Shown: positions 46,665-57,931 of the stretch, piece after piece
How the letters are laid out: the number at the start of each line of letters is the position of its first letter
Position numbering within the stretch: position 1 is the first letter of the stretch
Origin: Falciphora oryzae
Taxonomy: Eukaryota > Ascomycota > Sordariomycetes > Magnaporthales > Magnaporthaceae
NCBI GenBank assembly: GCA_000733355.1
Contig: JNVV01000007.1
Location: forward strand, 54,058 to 118,057
Reading direction: 5' to 3'
DNA: 64,000 nt
Translations under genes and position numbers: made by a program
The notes under the pieces: generated by a model
Database searches by the model: none
The model's input: only the letters and a program-made list of their open reading frames with translations
Told to the model about the DNA's origin: nothing

Positions 46665-48430
46665 GCAAACAGCACCAGCGCGCCCGCCAGCGCAAACAAC
46701 AACAGCACTCCGGTCGCCAATGAAGGCCGTGTCCGCGCCAAAGAGATGGCCGACGTCTACGTGAGTTTTATTTCTTGTTCGCCTCCTGACTCGATTTATC
46801 CATCAATCAATTGAGAACCACCTGCAGTCGAAAATCAATCGCCCACCGCCTTCCCAATCAATCAATCAATCCATCGCTGCTAACACGCGCAATCACCGCT
46901 CAGGATGGCTACGGAGAGGGCCGCATCGGCTCGCCTCGCTCCCCGACGAGGCCCCACAGCATGCGCCGCCGCCAGAGCATGCAGGTCATCGAGCTCGAGG
47001 CCCGAGTCGAGCAGCTGTCGGCAGAGAACCGCTCGCTCCACGAGGCGCGCGCCCAGGCCGAGCAGGCTTACAACCATAAAACCGCGGGTGCCCTGGCCGA
47101 GCGCGACGAGCAGATCGACGCGCTCAAGCGCTCCGTCAAGTTCCTCACCGACGAGGCCGCCCGCCTGACCGAGGTCAATGAGGGCCTGCACAGCGCCATC
47201 TCCCAGACCGCCGTCAACCACAATGACCGCTACCGCCTGCTCGAAGCCCAGCATGCCGACACTACGCGCGAGCTCGAGCAGGTGCGCAGGGCCAGCGGCA
47301 GCACTCCTCCCCCATCCCACCAGCTCCTGGCCGACAAGGATGCCGAGATCTCGCGTCTGCGCGCGCAGCTCGAAGAGGCCAAGGAGAAGATTCGCGAGCT
47401 GCAGCGCCAGATCCTGGCCACCAAGGGCCCCGATAGCGATTTCCTCGTCGCCCACGACATCGACCACTTCGACCACCGCTGCCAGCAGCTGTGCTCCCAT
47501 GTCCAGCAGTGGGTCCTGCGCTTCTCCAAGTTCTCAGACATGCGCGCCTGCCGCCTGACGGCAGAGATCAACGACGAGAAGATCATCGACCGCCTCGACA
47601 ATGCCGTGCTCGACGGCTCCGATGTCGACAACTACCTTCGCGACCGCGTCCGCCGCCGCGACATCTTCATGTCCATGACCATGTCCATGATCTGGGAGTT
47701 TGTCTTCACCCGCTACCTCTTTGGCATGGACCGCGAGCAGCGCCAGAAGCTTAAGTCGCTCGAGAAGCACCTACTCGAGGTCGGCCCGCCCCATGCCGTC
47801 CGCCAGTGGCGCGCCGTCACCCTCACCCTGCTGGCCCGTCGCGCCTCCTTCCGCGACCAGAAGGAACAAGACACAGAGGCCGTAGTCCAGGCTGTGCTCC
47901 AGACACTGTCCATGATCTTGCCGCCGCCCTCCAACCTCGAGGATCAGATCCAGTCCCAGCTGCGTCGCGTCATGCGCGAGGCCGTCGACCTGTCGGTCGA
48001 GATGCGCACTCAGCGCGCCGAATACGTCATGCTGCCGCCCCTGCAGCCTGAGTACGATGCCAACGGTGACCTGACCGCCACGGTGCCCTTCAACGCCGCC
48101 ATGATGCACGAGCGCTCGGCCGACACTACCAAGGGCGATGAGCTCGAGGCCGACGGCTCCACCGTCCGCATCGTGCTCTTTCCACTCGTCGTGCGCAAAG
48201 GCGACGACCAAGGCCGCGGCGACGATGAGGTCGTTGTCCACCCGGCACAGGTGCTCATCTCTAGGCCCTCGAGCTCCAGCAGGCGCGGCGGAGGCCGCCT
48301 CCTCACGCCCAGCTCCGATGCCGGTGGCGCGAGCCTCCTCGGCCGCAACACCTCCCCGATCTCAGCACCTCCCACCATCAGGAGCACCCTCAGCATGCCA
48401 GACGCCGAGCCGCTCGAGGGTGGGTTCTAG
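29514..48430 (+). CDS. Giant leashin-like (involucrin-repeat) protein
   Basis: Preferred exons are 29514-43956, 44038-46760 and 46904-48430, giving about 6,230 residues. N-terminal landmarks are a basic start, a Gln/Pro/Tyr-rich region (about 45-150), then RRPRAVGFFSFFSG, a lysine run and LLQFGNSSSSSFEEALAYG. The middle is disordered, acidic and Pro/Ala-rich with about twenty KKxKKxKK clusters and eight Ala/Gly-rich hydrophobic stretches. The last exon holds a coiled coil (about 5750-5890) and a folded C-terminal region (about 5900-6155). This layout fits fungal proteins called involucrin-repeat or leashin, which tether Woronin bodies and act at the septal pore and hyphal tip; family assignment is inference from architecture. 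Intron 2 (143 nt) has a ctaac branch. A TAA at 44010-44012 interrupts the frame unless the 81-nt intron is spliced. Confidence 0.78.
32919..32990 (+). other. Ala/Gly-rich hydrophobic segment of the giant protein (one of eight)
   Basis: Encodes GIFAAAIAGVGAASGVAAAA at about residue 1135, directly after a lysine cluster. Similar segments start near residues 530, 2320, 2736, 3257, 4582, 5088 and 5667. They are the only long hydrophobic stretches in an otherwise charged, disordered protein and have GxxxG/AxxxA-like spacing. They could be membrane-associating or self-packing segments; this is inference. Confidence 0.6.
33000..33083 (+). repeat. Four 21-nt tandem repeats (KVEDTRE)
   Basis: Units at 33000-33020, 33021-33041, 33042-33062 and 33063-33083 encode KVEDTRE, KVEDTRE, KVEDTRQ and RIEDTRE. 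The first three are nearly identical in DNA, so expansion was recent. The heptad length and alternating charge suggest a short helical or coiled-coil segment in the giant protein. Confidence 0.92.
34974..35249 (+). repeat. Two 138-nt tandem units with a TPTKKKGKK core
   Basis: Units start at 34974 and 35112, exactly 138 nt (46 codons) apart. Each encodes ESQPATPTKKKGKK, then a KxxSKL(D/E)EVE segment and a VTSPQ end. They are close in DNA as well as protein, marking a recent in-frame duplication within the giant gene. Confidence 0.9.
35814..36041 (+). repeat. Eleven 21-nt units (TAAPDAx-like)
   Basis: Eleven units encode variants of T-A-A-P-D/E-A-x; one unit (35898-35915) is a codon short. 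They form a Pro/Ala-rich, flexible, mildly acidic linker in the giant protein. Confidence 0.9.
38703..38867 (+). repeat. Five exact-length 33-nt units (KPTTGPQExQQ-like)
   Basis: Units at 38703, 38736, 38769, 38802 and 38835 encode KPTTGPPEPQQ, EPTTSPQEPSE, KPTAGPQETQQ, GPTTGPQDTQE and EPAPGPREAQA. Each is 33 nt with no indel, so the frame has been kept through duplication. Confidence 0.92.
43957..44037 (+). other. Predicted 81-nt in-frame intron containing a TAA stop
   Basis: The donor is aaaaag|gtaagaac and the acceptor gttctcgcag|atagc. The length is a multiple of three and the join (KRSKKG-DSTSIPV) keeps the giant reading frame. If retained, translation would stop at TAA 44010-44012 after 4,832 residues. 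A second donor-like gtaaga begins at 44009. The branch site is weak (ctcat at 43998-44002 is the best I see), and the segment itself translates plausibly up to the stop, so retention, readthrough or a true nonsense change remain possible. Confidence 0.55.
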
Positions 48431-49344
48431 AACCGAGGTGTGGGATTAATGATTGGATCAAAAACAGATTCAAGGGGGGAAACAAGAGAGAAAAATGAAG
48501 ATAAGAAAAAAAAAATAAGAACGAAAGGAAGAAAAAGAACATAATAATGACTGGCCGCTGACGACGAAACAAACTTTTTTGGGAGGGGTTTTCCGGGGCC
48601 TGGGACGGATGATAAAGTTTCGTCCCTGCATATACTTCGGATGATCAATGGACGAAGGAGGGTTATGGGTTTTCACAACGGGGTTAATCTTGGGTTCTCA
48701 GCATCATGATATCCCTTTCCGATCTTTGCGTCTGGATTTCATTTCGGGTTCTTATTTGATTTGGTTCACCTCACTCCGCCTCGGGATCTATTTCTAGTGT
48801 TTATTTATTTTCATTATTTTTCTCTATTTCTCCCAGTCTCCTAGCTCAGTCACGGCCATATTGTCCATGCAATTTCAAAATCTTCGCTCTTGATCAAGCC
48901 AGTTGATATCTATCTCACATCATGGTCTCTTTTTTGCTTTCTCGAGCCGCATTGGTGGAACGATTTCCTACCTCGATGACTTATGAATAACGAATAGATA
49001 GATCTACCCAAGTCTACACCATTGGAATGATAGGATTTCTAAAATTACCATGTTGTTCCTGTGATTCAATCAAGCTTGCGTGTCCAAGTCAGAACAGATC
49101 TTCAACGTTGATTGTAGTCTATGGCCCAGCTGACACATGCCTCCAAGTTCTATGGTATCTACACAAAACGATGCCATGCATAATGGATTCCTCGGTCCAT
49201 TCGGTCTTGTTATTTAGAGCACACAATCATCAGCCTGACCAAAACAGTGAAACCATCTATCTGCTCTGCTTCCCGCAATTCTCAGATCGATATGTGGTAT
49301 TCGTGCCCTGCTGCTGAAAGGCTCTGGGTCACAACAGTCGGCAC
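48431..49344. other. Convergent 3' intergenic region
   Basis: About 910 nt between the stop of the giant gene (plus) and the stop of the Zn2Cys6 gene (minus). It is clearly AT-rich compared with its neighbours, as expected for two 3' untranslated regions. Only short open frames. Confidence 0.6.
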
Positions 49345-52300
49345 CTAACCGTTCCACTTCATGCCGGTGCTCGGGTTCATGAAGCCATTCAGCGAAAACT
49401 CTCCGGTCTGGGGGTCGGTAGGGAAGATGGCGTTGATGTCGTCGTTGTAGGCAGACTAGAAGCCTCGGGTGGTTAGTTGAACGCACGATAAGCGAAGGCA
49501 CAACGAGATCAAACAGTACACGGAACCAACATACCCAATCGATCTGCTGCCCGCCGCCGGGCGGCCCCGCGGCGCTCCCATGTCGCTGAGAATAGCCAAC
49601 AACACTACCGCCCTCGCTGCTGCCTTCGGGGCTGTCTGCGTTCTGCGGAGGCAGACTCCAAAGCACCTCACCATTTGACACGCCAGCAAATACGACGTTC
49701 GGAGGCGGCCCGGCGGATGGCACTTGCATTTGCATTTGCATTGGCATCTGTGGCGGAAGCCCGTGTCCTCTGCCAGCGCCGTCATTTCCTCCCGCCAACA
49801 TTGACTGGTGCATCATTGACGACGGTGAAGACGAGTTGGGTTCGGGCTTCAGGCTGCCGGGCGAAAGGCCGCCGGGAGAAGGCTGCCGGTGTCGCTGTCC
49901 CTGCTGCATCATGCCGGGTTGTGCGCCCGGGTGCGCCTGGTATTGCATTGCGGACAGGCCGGGCTGTTGCGCATGGTGATGGTTGGGCTGTGACCCTCGA
50001 GACGAGTCTCCCTTGTTGAAGGACTCAGGTGGCGCCGCGGCCGTTGTTGAGGGTGACACGCTGCCCTCCGTCTTGATGGCGTGTTTGTCTGGCACGGCCC
50101 TCGTGGTGTTGGTGGGCGCCCGCATCTTCCTCATGCCCATATAGACAGCCGTCTTGCTGGCAATCTCGCGCAAGATCAAGACGCCCTTGTCCTCGCGGCT
50201 CATATTGGGGTCCATGTTGAAAACGTAGTCGAGGCAAGCCCAGATGCGCTCGACCTCCTTGTTTTGAGGCCGGTAATAGATCTCGGTGGCCAACAGCAGC
50301 GCGATCTGGAACTGCTGGTAGGCGCCTAGGTACCAGGCCCAGGCGGCGAACTCGGGATTCGTCTCGAGCTGGATTGAGATCTCGACGATACCGACGCCAC
50401 CCCAAATCAGCACGCTGTTGAGCCGGGGCGGCATCGGGTTCATCGTGTTGGAGTGGTATGGATGCAGAATCATTGCGTACAGCCGGTACATGAGCAGGTG
50501 CATCACCAACTTCGCATACCGCTGGATTGGCACGCGGTCGTTCAGGAAGCGCTCGTACTTGTCCAGCATGCGCTTCCGGAAGTTCTCGATCTTGGACAGC
50601 ACCGCCGTCACCGTTGTCTTGCGGACCTCGAGCCTTCGCCGGTCCATCCAGATGTTGCGCATCATCTCGTTGATCTCGAACCGCATCAGCGGGAGCAGAG
50701 TTGAGGTCCACCTCTCGGCCGACTCCGGTGGCGCCACAGCCTTGGTCAGCTCATCCTCCTCACAGTTGATAGGGAGCTTCGTGTCGTAGTCCTCCCTCCT
50801 GATGGCTGGCTTGGGCCCTTGCGCTTCACAGGTGCGCACGTCGAGAAAGCAGAGCTGGTGCCAGATCAGCCGCCGCACGTGTGTCTCCAGCGGCGTGAGG
50901 CCGTACGCCTCGCCGTCACGGTGTAGGCCCATGCATTCGGCCATCCTGACAGCTGCTCCAACCAAGACCGAGTGAGCTCTAGACACTTCGGCGCGGCAAA
51001 GAGGGACCTAGACAATGTTTTGGCAAACATCAGACCATCTGTATGTCAGCAACGGCGAATAGCAGAGGCCTTTCCTGTGTAGGGGTCCGGCTTACCATGT
51101 ACATAACCAAGGCTTGGAGAGTTTCGACTCGAGTTGTTCTCAGAAAATTGGCCTTGCTCAGAGCTGATTCGGTTCCGATCTTCACCCTCTCCATCAGGTC
51201 CGCCTTTGCGCATCCAAATTCATGAAAGATGGCCCTCTCGTCCAACGAGACCACAGCGCTGAACCAGGCTGCGAAGACGACAGCCTGTGTCGAGGGACGG
51301 GGCTCGACTCCGTGGTGAACATCGTCCCAGAAGGTAGCGTACTGAATCTCAAAGGATGGGCGGTGCACGCACCGGGCAATAGGGTGCACCGATTCGAAGT
51401 AGCGCTGCATGAGCCAGTCTCCCGAAGCCTGGGTGCCGGGAAGAAAGGTCATTAGTGATGGCGTCTCACCAAGCTGGCCGAAGAAGTAGCCGCTCGTGGG
51501 TGGAATGTAAGATTCCCCCGGCCGCAGGAAGTCGGGTATCGAGACATCGGCGCCTGCGGCCTGCGACATGCCGTCGGCCCGGGGCGGTTGTGGTGGTGGA
51601 GGGCCAAAGCCAGGCGGTGCCGGTCCAGAGCCGCCCGACAGGCCAGCCTGGATCTCCTCGGATATACGTGGTCTGTTCAGACCCCCGATCCGCTCCGTGA
51701 TGCGCATCCTGCCGACCTGGATACCCAGGTCGATGATATCGTCTGTGGTGTGATCGACGTCGGGATCGTCGTACGTCAGATCCAAGGCAACCATGGGCGT
51801 GATCTCGAGATCCCGCTCCTCGTCGTACTCGTCCTCAACATCATCCGCCACAATCCTCTGCTGCTGGAGCCCGCGGGACGTGGATCGGGCAACATCGCGT
51901 TCGAGCTGACGCTCCAGGGCTCCCGCCTTCTCTTTTATCTCGGTAAGACGATGCTGGCTTGCCTCGTCAAGCTTGGGGCCGAGATACATGCATTCCCGCG
52001 AAAACTTCAGGCAGTTGGTGCAGGGGTTTGATTTATTGCATTTCAGTTTCCTCCGGCGGCACTCGAGGCAAGACGTAATCATACGCATGCGCCTGCGAAT
52101 GGGCTTGGGGGCCCCCGAGGGCGTTGAGCCGAATGCTCCACCAGTCCCTGCTGAGCTAGACGCGGCATCTGGCACATCCTGCGCGGGCGGTTGCTGTTGC
52201 TGTTGATCCTGCTGATGAAGGTGTTGCTCTGTGTGCGGCAGTTGTTGCTGTCCGTGCTTCTGCTGCGGGGGTTGCTGCTGGGACCGCTGCAGCTGCCGGG

Positions 52301-52736
52301 GTGGCTGTTGCGGCTGGAGGTGATGGTGGGCGGCTATGGCCTCACTCCTAGCCAAGTCCCTTGCGTCCAGGAGCATGCCGTGGGCACCGTTGCCAAAGAC
52401 GCCTCCGGCAGCTCCCGAGGCTCCAAACGGACCAGCTGCGGCTCCCAGTACGGCCGTTGGCGCAGAGTCCATGGGGGTCATTGGCATGGACCCATGCATC
52501 TGCATCGCCGATGGGTGAGGCCCACCACGAGTGCCGGACACCCCATCTAAGTGCGGCAAGGTGGAGACCGATGAGTGTGGGTGGTAGTAGCCGTGGCCCT
52601 GCGTGTGATGGCCCGGCTGACCATCGGCCTGTTGGTCTTGGCCATGTCGGTGTACATGTCCATGCCCCTGGCCAGGCTGTGAGTGACCTTGCGACGCAGA
52701 TTGGGGATGGCCGAGGGTCGTTTCAAGGTTCGCCAT
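49345..52736 (-). CDS. Zn2Cys6 transcription factor with fungal TF domain
   Basis: Exons (minus) are 52736-51096, 51007-49535 and 49455-49345; the protein is 1,074 residues. The first 210 residues are rich in His, Gln and Gly. The binuclear zinc cluster has C223, C226, C233, C239, C242 and C249 in the exact CX2CX6CX5CX2CX6C spacing (ITSCLECRRRKLKCNKSNPC), followed by a linker and short coiled coil to about 285. The middle-homology (Fungal_trans) region follows, about 430-850, with the junction LVMYM-VPLCRAEVSRAHSV and GLHRDGEAYGLTPLE. The C-terminal third is disordered (Gln/Pro/Met-rich), ending NGFMNPSTGMKWNG in the last exon. It is a nuclear DNA-binding regulator; I could not name its orthologue or targets. 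Confidence 0.9.
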
Positions 52737-55029
52737 CGAGCACTAGAGGTGAGGGACAACGCCCTCTCCCACCAGACCAGGGAGTAGCCTGGGTGGGGGT
52801 GTATGGGCGCCTGCGGGAGGATGAGCCTGTGGCAGCAAGGACTGTAAGCGACGTGCAGGCACGTCGTCGTTGTTGCTTGTGAGTGATGCGTACCGGCGCA
52901 CGTGTGGCGCGCAATCTGTGGGTGTAGCGTTATCGGCTCAGGCTCAGCGTGGGCACTGTCGTCCAGGCGATGTTGGTGCGCTCGCTTGTGCTTGGGGAGC
53001 GCCGCTAGCTAGGTCAGGAGGCGTGGGATGCAAATTCCAGTGTATGGGTGGGTGGTGGGGGATCGAGCCGTTGGCGGGCTGGCAACGTCGGCACCACTGC
53101 GCCAGGGGCGCTAGCGAGGGCGTGCTGGGCGGAAGCGGTCCTGTGGGCTGGTGACAGCGGCCTGACAGACCGTGTTGCAGGCAGCGTGGTGGCAGAATGC
53201 CAGGCACAAGACCGAAGCGCAGGCGGCAGGGGGGGGCGCCCAGCAGAGACGGGGACAAATCAGGGCAGCGTCCCTGGCCGCGTCGGCAGGATCTGTGCGG
53301 GGAAGCGAGCGGGCGAGCCGCGGGCGTTGCGGTTCTAGCGGCGGCGCAAGGACGGGCGTGCAGTGCAAGACAGCGGGGCCCTCGTCTCGTTCCGCCTTGC
53401 TTCTGGATCAATGGCACCGGAGGCGGAGGCGGACAAATCAGACGAAGCAGAGGGCAATCGAACCGGCGAGGTGGCGGGCTCGGGGGTTGGGCAGGGCGAG
53501 CGGGCGTGGTGGGAAGATCACGCAGGCTACGGACGTAAGTGAAGGATGGGGTGCGGGTGGTGCCCCTAAAAAGCGGGGATCCTAACGACAAGATATAAAT
53601 ACTGCGCTCCCTTTCGCTTGTGCGGGAGCCCAGTAGGAAGGTGCCCTGGCCCGATGCGGAAGGATGGGGGTGACGCCGCGCAGTCCGGGGCTCCTCGGAC
53701 CTTGATGACCTGGGGGCTCGCCCTCTCGCACGGCTTCGAGCTCGAGGAAGGCGGTCGGGAGTTGGCCCTGGGGCTCGACTTCCGTCGTTGACATCGCGAT
53801 CCAGGGAGCGGGCGGGCAGTGGCCAAGAGCCGCCCTTACCTTGGGAAGGAGACGGTACCTCTTCTTGGGCACCAGCCTTGACCAACCCGGGTAACGCTAG
53901 TGCGACGGCACTCCCACCACATGCACGCGCACAGACGGACAGAAGAAGCAATGAGCGGCGTCTGGTGATGGCCCCTGTTCTCACGCATGTGGCTGCTTCT
54001 TTTCTTCTTTTCTTTTTTTTTTTTTTCTTTTCTTTTCCCTTCAACCTTGGAGGAGATTGCCACCGCGTCGCCAGCGAAATAAGGACTGCTGTGCCAGGGT
54101 TTCGAATTGCATCCTAGGTACCTGATACTTACCAGGTACCTGTTGAGTGTGCCTCCATCATTTGTCGGGAGTCTCTCCCTTCTGGGCTGCGGTTGGCGAC
54201 GAGGGGCGGGCCGGGGCATACACTTGGTGCGCGACAAACGGCACGAATGTAACGACGGTGTGGAATCAGCCTTTGGCCACTCGGGCAATGGGAGGTTACC
54301 ACGCCCGTTCGAGAATAGTAAACATGCACAGGAGGACAAGGGGACGAGAAAAGGTATGGGAATGGTGGGACAGAGACTCTCCAACTAGGAGATGTGCTGA
54401 CTGTGCCCAGCCTATTTTGCTGGGCGTGCCGTGACCCCTGTGCTGTGCGTTTGTGTCGCCAGCTGGCCTAACCAAAGTTAGCACGCGAACCCACGAACCG
54501 AGCCTCTGGGATCGGGAGGGGGAGAGGGATTTCTTGGCTGGCGGTCTGGGCGCACAAAAAAACTCACTTGGAGAGCAGTTCCAGGCTACGCACCTAGGTA
54601 TATACGTGGGTAGCCTCGGTCACGTTTGACTCGTCCCAAGCATGGCCGTTAGGAACACTTCGAGGGCCCTGCCTGGGCCTAGACCTTTCATCTGTTCACC
54701 AGTCGGTTGTTCTCCGGAACTTGCACCAGGCAAAGCCTAAAAAAACCAAGCCAACAAAGGCCGGACTCAGGACTTTCCCGCCATCCATGGGCGAACGCCT
54801 GATTTCAGCTGTCCAGGGGTCTCGCACCGTTTCAGCCCCTGGCTTGCCCGACCTCACCGCCCATCATCGTTCACAGGCAGAAGTGCATCAAGAGCTACCC
54901 AAGACGGACGGAACCTCCCATAGCACAGACAAGCAGCCGAGGAGACGAAGAGGAGGTACATGGCTCCAAGGAGTGCCGAGGAGCGCCAATCCCGTGATTG
55001 CACGCGGAATGTTCGCTTTGGTTCAAGTT
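52737..55029 (-). other. Upstream region of the Zn2Cys6 gene
   Basis: About 2.3 kb between the transcription factor start and the stop of the next gene on the same strand. It contains a T-rich run (about 54010-54026) and several tacctagg-like motifs (54113-54146, 54592-54600). The 366-codon minus-strand frame at 52944-54044 is Arg/Pro/Ser-rich and has no recognisable domain; I do not call it. Confidence 0.55.
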
Positions 55030-57411
55030 TTATCGAATATAGTTTCCGCGCTCATCATCCCGCTGTGTCCTCTCCTCTCGGTGGCGACGGTCGCAAACCT
55101 GCATCCAGGAACCCAACGCCTTACGGCACTCCACAGCCGCGGCAGCACCCTGCGACTCCTCAACCAGCCGTAGGAACCAGTGTATGCGGCTCGGCCGGGT
55201 CCAGCCGCTTTCGAGAAGATCCTTGGTCACCACCTTGAAAAGTCTCGTGATCGCCACCGAAGCCTCCTTCCCATGCACTCCATAGCGCTTGAGAAGAAGC
55301 ACGCAGTGGTTAACGTAGCGGAATCTCTGTCTGTCCGTCAGATGCGCCGCCTTGCTGAACATGACGCTCAGCTTTGCCGCCAGCGCTGCCTGTCGCCGCG
55401 AGATGCGGCATCGCCGCTGCAGGATACGCTTCCGCATAGCCGAGTGGGTGTTTTTGGTGATCAATGGCTGTCCCAGAGTCTCAAAGACCTCGAATGGATG
55501 GTAGTCGTGATCGTTTACCATCTCTCTGAGGGCATGATCCGACTTGCCCCGAGATCTTTCAGCCTCCACCGCGAAGTGGTAGCCATCCAAACCGTAATAC
55601 AGTCCGTGTATACCATCCGCTACCCTCCGACTAGTCACGGCCTGTGCCAGTTTTGCCAAGGCAGGCCTCAGACGAGCACGATGCTGCCGGCTCAGTCTTT
55701 CCAGCGCTGGCACAAGACGTCCTGTAGCGCTTATAGCCTGCAGGCACTGCCAGAGACCGATATAAAACCAAAGGGCGCTGTCTGCCTTCTTGACGTCGTA
55801 CAGTGACTCGATGAGCGACGGTAATCCGTGGCTCGGCCCGGACGCCCGCAGCCTGGATCGGAGGGCGCGGTATTCCTTGTAGGTGAGATGCCCTCGGCTC
55901 ATCCATTGCTCTGTGAGCACATGGCACAGCTCAACTTCCGAAAAGGCAGACGAAGAGTGAGCTTGTTCCAGTTTGTTGCTTTCGTGAGACCCTGACATGA
56001 AGGCGAAAAGTGTTTCCTGCCGAACCTGGGGCATCTGGCTGAGAAGCGATAGCCAGTTGATCAATACTCTGTGATGATGCGGCTGCCCCTGTTGCCCGCC
56101 CACGGCCCTTTCAGCAGCCCTCATAACCGCCGGATGCTTCCCAAGATGGAAGCCACGCATAGCACCGGCCAACAGAGAGACGTGGATCCTTTCCACGTCC
56201 AGACCTGAAATCCGCATCTCCCGAGACAGACGCAGTGCCCTGTCGCATATCTCCAAGGATCTCGAGGCTGCGTCGGCCACCTGCAAACAATGTTCTATCC
56301 CGGTGTCACTGGAGAGAGCGGCCTGTAATGCAGACAATCTCCCGGAAAACACACCCAACTCGCCCTGGGCTATGTCGACCATCGTAGATAGACGCGATCT
56401 ATTGCGCCAGTTGGGGTCAACAGACCACGTCGACAAACATGAGCGCAGAATGGTCTGAACCCATCCCAGCTCGTCGTCGCCCAGTAGTTCAGGTGTTACT
56501 TCCGCCATTACTTCTCTGAACCCCCTGATGAGATGCGCTCCGCTATTGAGTTTCGAGAGTCCTTGGAGGAGCTTGATTGGTAGCTCGTCGTACTTGTCGG
56601 TATGGGCCAGCCTCGAGGCACGAACTCCCTGGACGGTTTTGATGTAAAGTTGTAGTAGTAGCCTGTTATGGAAGGATGGCTTGCAGAATTTGTCGCGGAT
56701 CTTCTTGGAGAGGGTCTCGAGCGCCAGCTCACATTCCCCGGGTGTGAGTATGCCCAGGGATATGTATTGCTGGAATGACTCCATGATCTCAATGTACTTG
56801 GCCTTGGCGACTCTCAACAGTTCCGGGCCGCGTGTAGTATCGAGGGCGTGGACTTCATCCCAGAACAGCAAGCGCTGCTTCTGGGTTGGCTCGGCTTTAT
56901 CAAGCGCTGTGGTCTCTCGACCCTCGGACACGGCCCTAGGTGGTGTTACTGCCAAAGTTTCCCTGCCCTCTTGGTTGTGTGCATATGCTCTCGGCCTAGC
57001 GTCACCGTTCCACCCAAGCAGCGCCGAGAGCCACGATGCCGGCGGGGGTGGCACGCTGTGAGCACTCCCGCCACCGGGTCGGTTTCGCGCGCGGGAGGAT
57101 GCGGGGGTCGGCCGTTCCCAGCGCCATTGGGTCAAGTCCGCGGGGTACATGTATGCCCACGACGGCAGGACCGGGTGCGTCTGGGACATGGTGGCGTCGG
57201 CCATGCGCCGCCTGCCTAGTCGCCTGCTGCTCTCTAAGGGGCCGGGGGCGGAGCTGGCCATCCGGCGGGACGCCTTGGCGACCGAGCAATACCGCTCAAA
57301 CGCGCTGGCGAGCATGGAGTCGGTGATCCAGACACCACCCGCCGGGGCGTCTGCCGGAGCAATGTGACTCTGGGTCGGCAGGCGGCATCGTGGGGCACAT
57401 CGCGCTCGCAT
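55030..57411 (-). CDS. Unrecognised 793-residue protein, possibly mitochondrial
   Basis: One intronless frame of 794 codons. The ATG at 57411 is the outermost; an alternative at 57315 begins MLASAFERYCSVAKASRRMA, which is rich in Arg, Ser and Ala and low in acidic residues, as in mitochondrial presequences. From about residue 185 the protein is strongly alpha-helical by eye, with regularly spaced Leu/Arg/Glu, but I find no clear PPR or other motif. The C-terminal third is basic (for example RKRILQRRCRISRRQ). The pattern recalls fungal helical-repeat proteins that act on mitochondrial RNA or translation; that is a guess. It is divergent from UROD with 520 nt between starts. Codon bias supports a real gene. 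Confidence 0.72.
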   Translation of the reverse strand: MRARCAPRCRLPTQSHIAPADAPAGGVWITDSMLASAFERYCSVAKASRRMASSAPGPLESSRRLGRRRMADATMSQTHPVLPSWAYMYPADLTQWRWERPTPASSRARNRPGGGSAHSVPPPPASWLSALLGWNGDARPRAYAHNQEGRETLAVTPPRAVSEGRETTALDKAEPTQKQRLLFWDEVHALDTTRGPELLRVAKAKYIEIMESFQQYISLGILTPGECELALETLSKKIRDKFCKPSFHNRLLLQLYIKTVQGVRASRLAHTDKYDELPIKLLQGLSKLNSGAHLIRGFREVMAEVTPELLGDDELGWVQTILRSCLSTWSVDPNWRNRSRLSTMVDIAQGELGVFSGRLSALQAALSSDTGIEHCLQVADAASRSLEICDRALRLSREMRISGLDVERIHVSLLAGAMRGFHLGKHPAVMRAAERAVGGQQGQPHHHRVLINWLSLLSQMPQVRQETLFAFMSGSHESNKLEQAHSSSAFSEVELCHVLTEQWMSRGHLTYKEYRALRSRLRASGPSHGLPSLIESLYDVKKADSALWFYIGLWQCLQAISATGRLVPALERLSRQHRARLRPALAKLAQAVTSRRVADGIHGLYYGLDGYHFAVEAERSRGKSDHALREMVNDHDYHPFEVFETLGQPLITKNTHSAMRKRILQRRCRISRRQAALAAKLSVMFSKAAHLTDRQRFRYVNHCVLLLKRYGVHGKEASVAITRLFKVVTKDLLESGWTRPSRIHWFLRLVEESQGAAAAVECRKALGSWMQVCDRRHREERTQRDDERGNYIR

Positions 57412-57931
57412 CGGTGGCCGGTCTGGGAATCAACGGTATCGACGGCGGTTGTGTCAGCGGCAGCATGGGGCTGTTGGAACCAGAATTGATAGAAGAGACC
57501 CGATTGGTGGCAGCCCAGATAATGGCAGGGAACAATTGGCCTCTAGTCGGTGTCTCGCGCCGTGTATGTCGTCGGCGTGGGCTCCTTGGGTCTGCTCGAG
57601 ACATTTCTCGAGGGAGCCCTGCCCACCGGACAAAGCTCGCGGCCAGGCCCGTGCCACCCATGGCTATGAGCTTCAGCCACAAGCCCCCCACCATGTGGCA
57701 CAGCGGGTCTCAGCGTGAAAGCTCTCTCGATGAGGCAGGGTTCCCGAGTTCGGCAATGGCGGGAGCTGAGCTTCACTTGGATCATGACCTTCGATTTTGG
57801 TGGATGAAATTTGACCATTCTTCTTCTTCTTCTTTTCCCTCTTTGATTTTCCCTTCTCACTCTCGCAAAGCAGGACAGCCCCTTTCCAAAAACCCAACTG
57901 TAGAATAGTACTAAAGAAAGGTCAATTCACC
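57412..57931. promoter_or_regulatory. Divergent promoter between the 793-residue protein and UROD
   Basis: 520 nt between divergent start codons. CCAAT boxes (read as attgg on plus) occur at 57503-57507 and 57535-57539. A ttc-rich pyrimidine tract at about 57816-57840 precedes the UROD start. In fungi CCAAT boxes can bind the Hap complex, which controls some heme and respiratory genes; the link here is inference. Confidence 0.5.

Noticed and set aside
44055..46814. A separate downstream gene starting near 44055
   Set aside because: The frame is continuous with the giant gene, the first codon there is GTG, and the lysine-cluster composition carries on. Treated as the same gene.
46811..48430. 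A separate coiled-coil gene at 46811-48430
   Set aside because: The 143-nt intron (donor gtgagt at 46761, ctaac branch, cag at 46903) joins it in frame to the giant gene; the sequence before 46904 is intronic.
52944..54044. 366-codon minus-strand frame upstream of the Zn2Cys6 gene
   Set aside because: Arg/Pro/Ser-rich with a lysine start from a T-run; looks like GC-rich leader DNA, not a protein family.
54090..54125. tRNA T-loop-like ttcgaat near 54101
   Set aside because: No complementary T-stem on either side of the loop.
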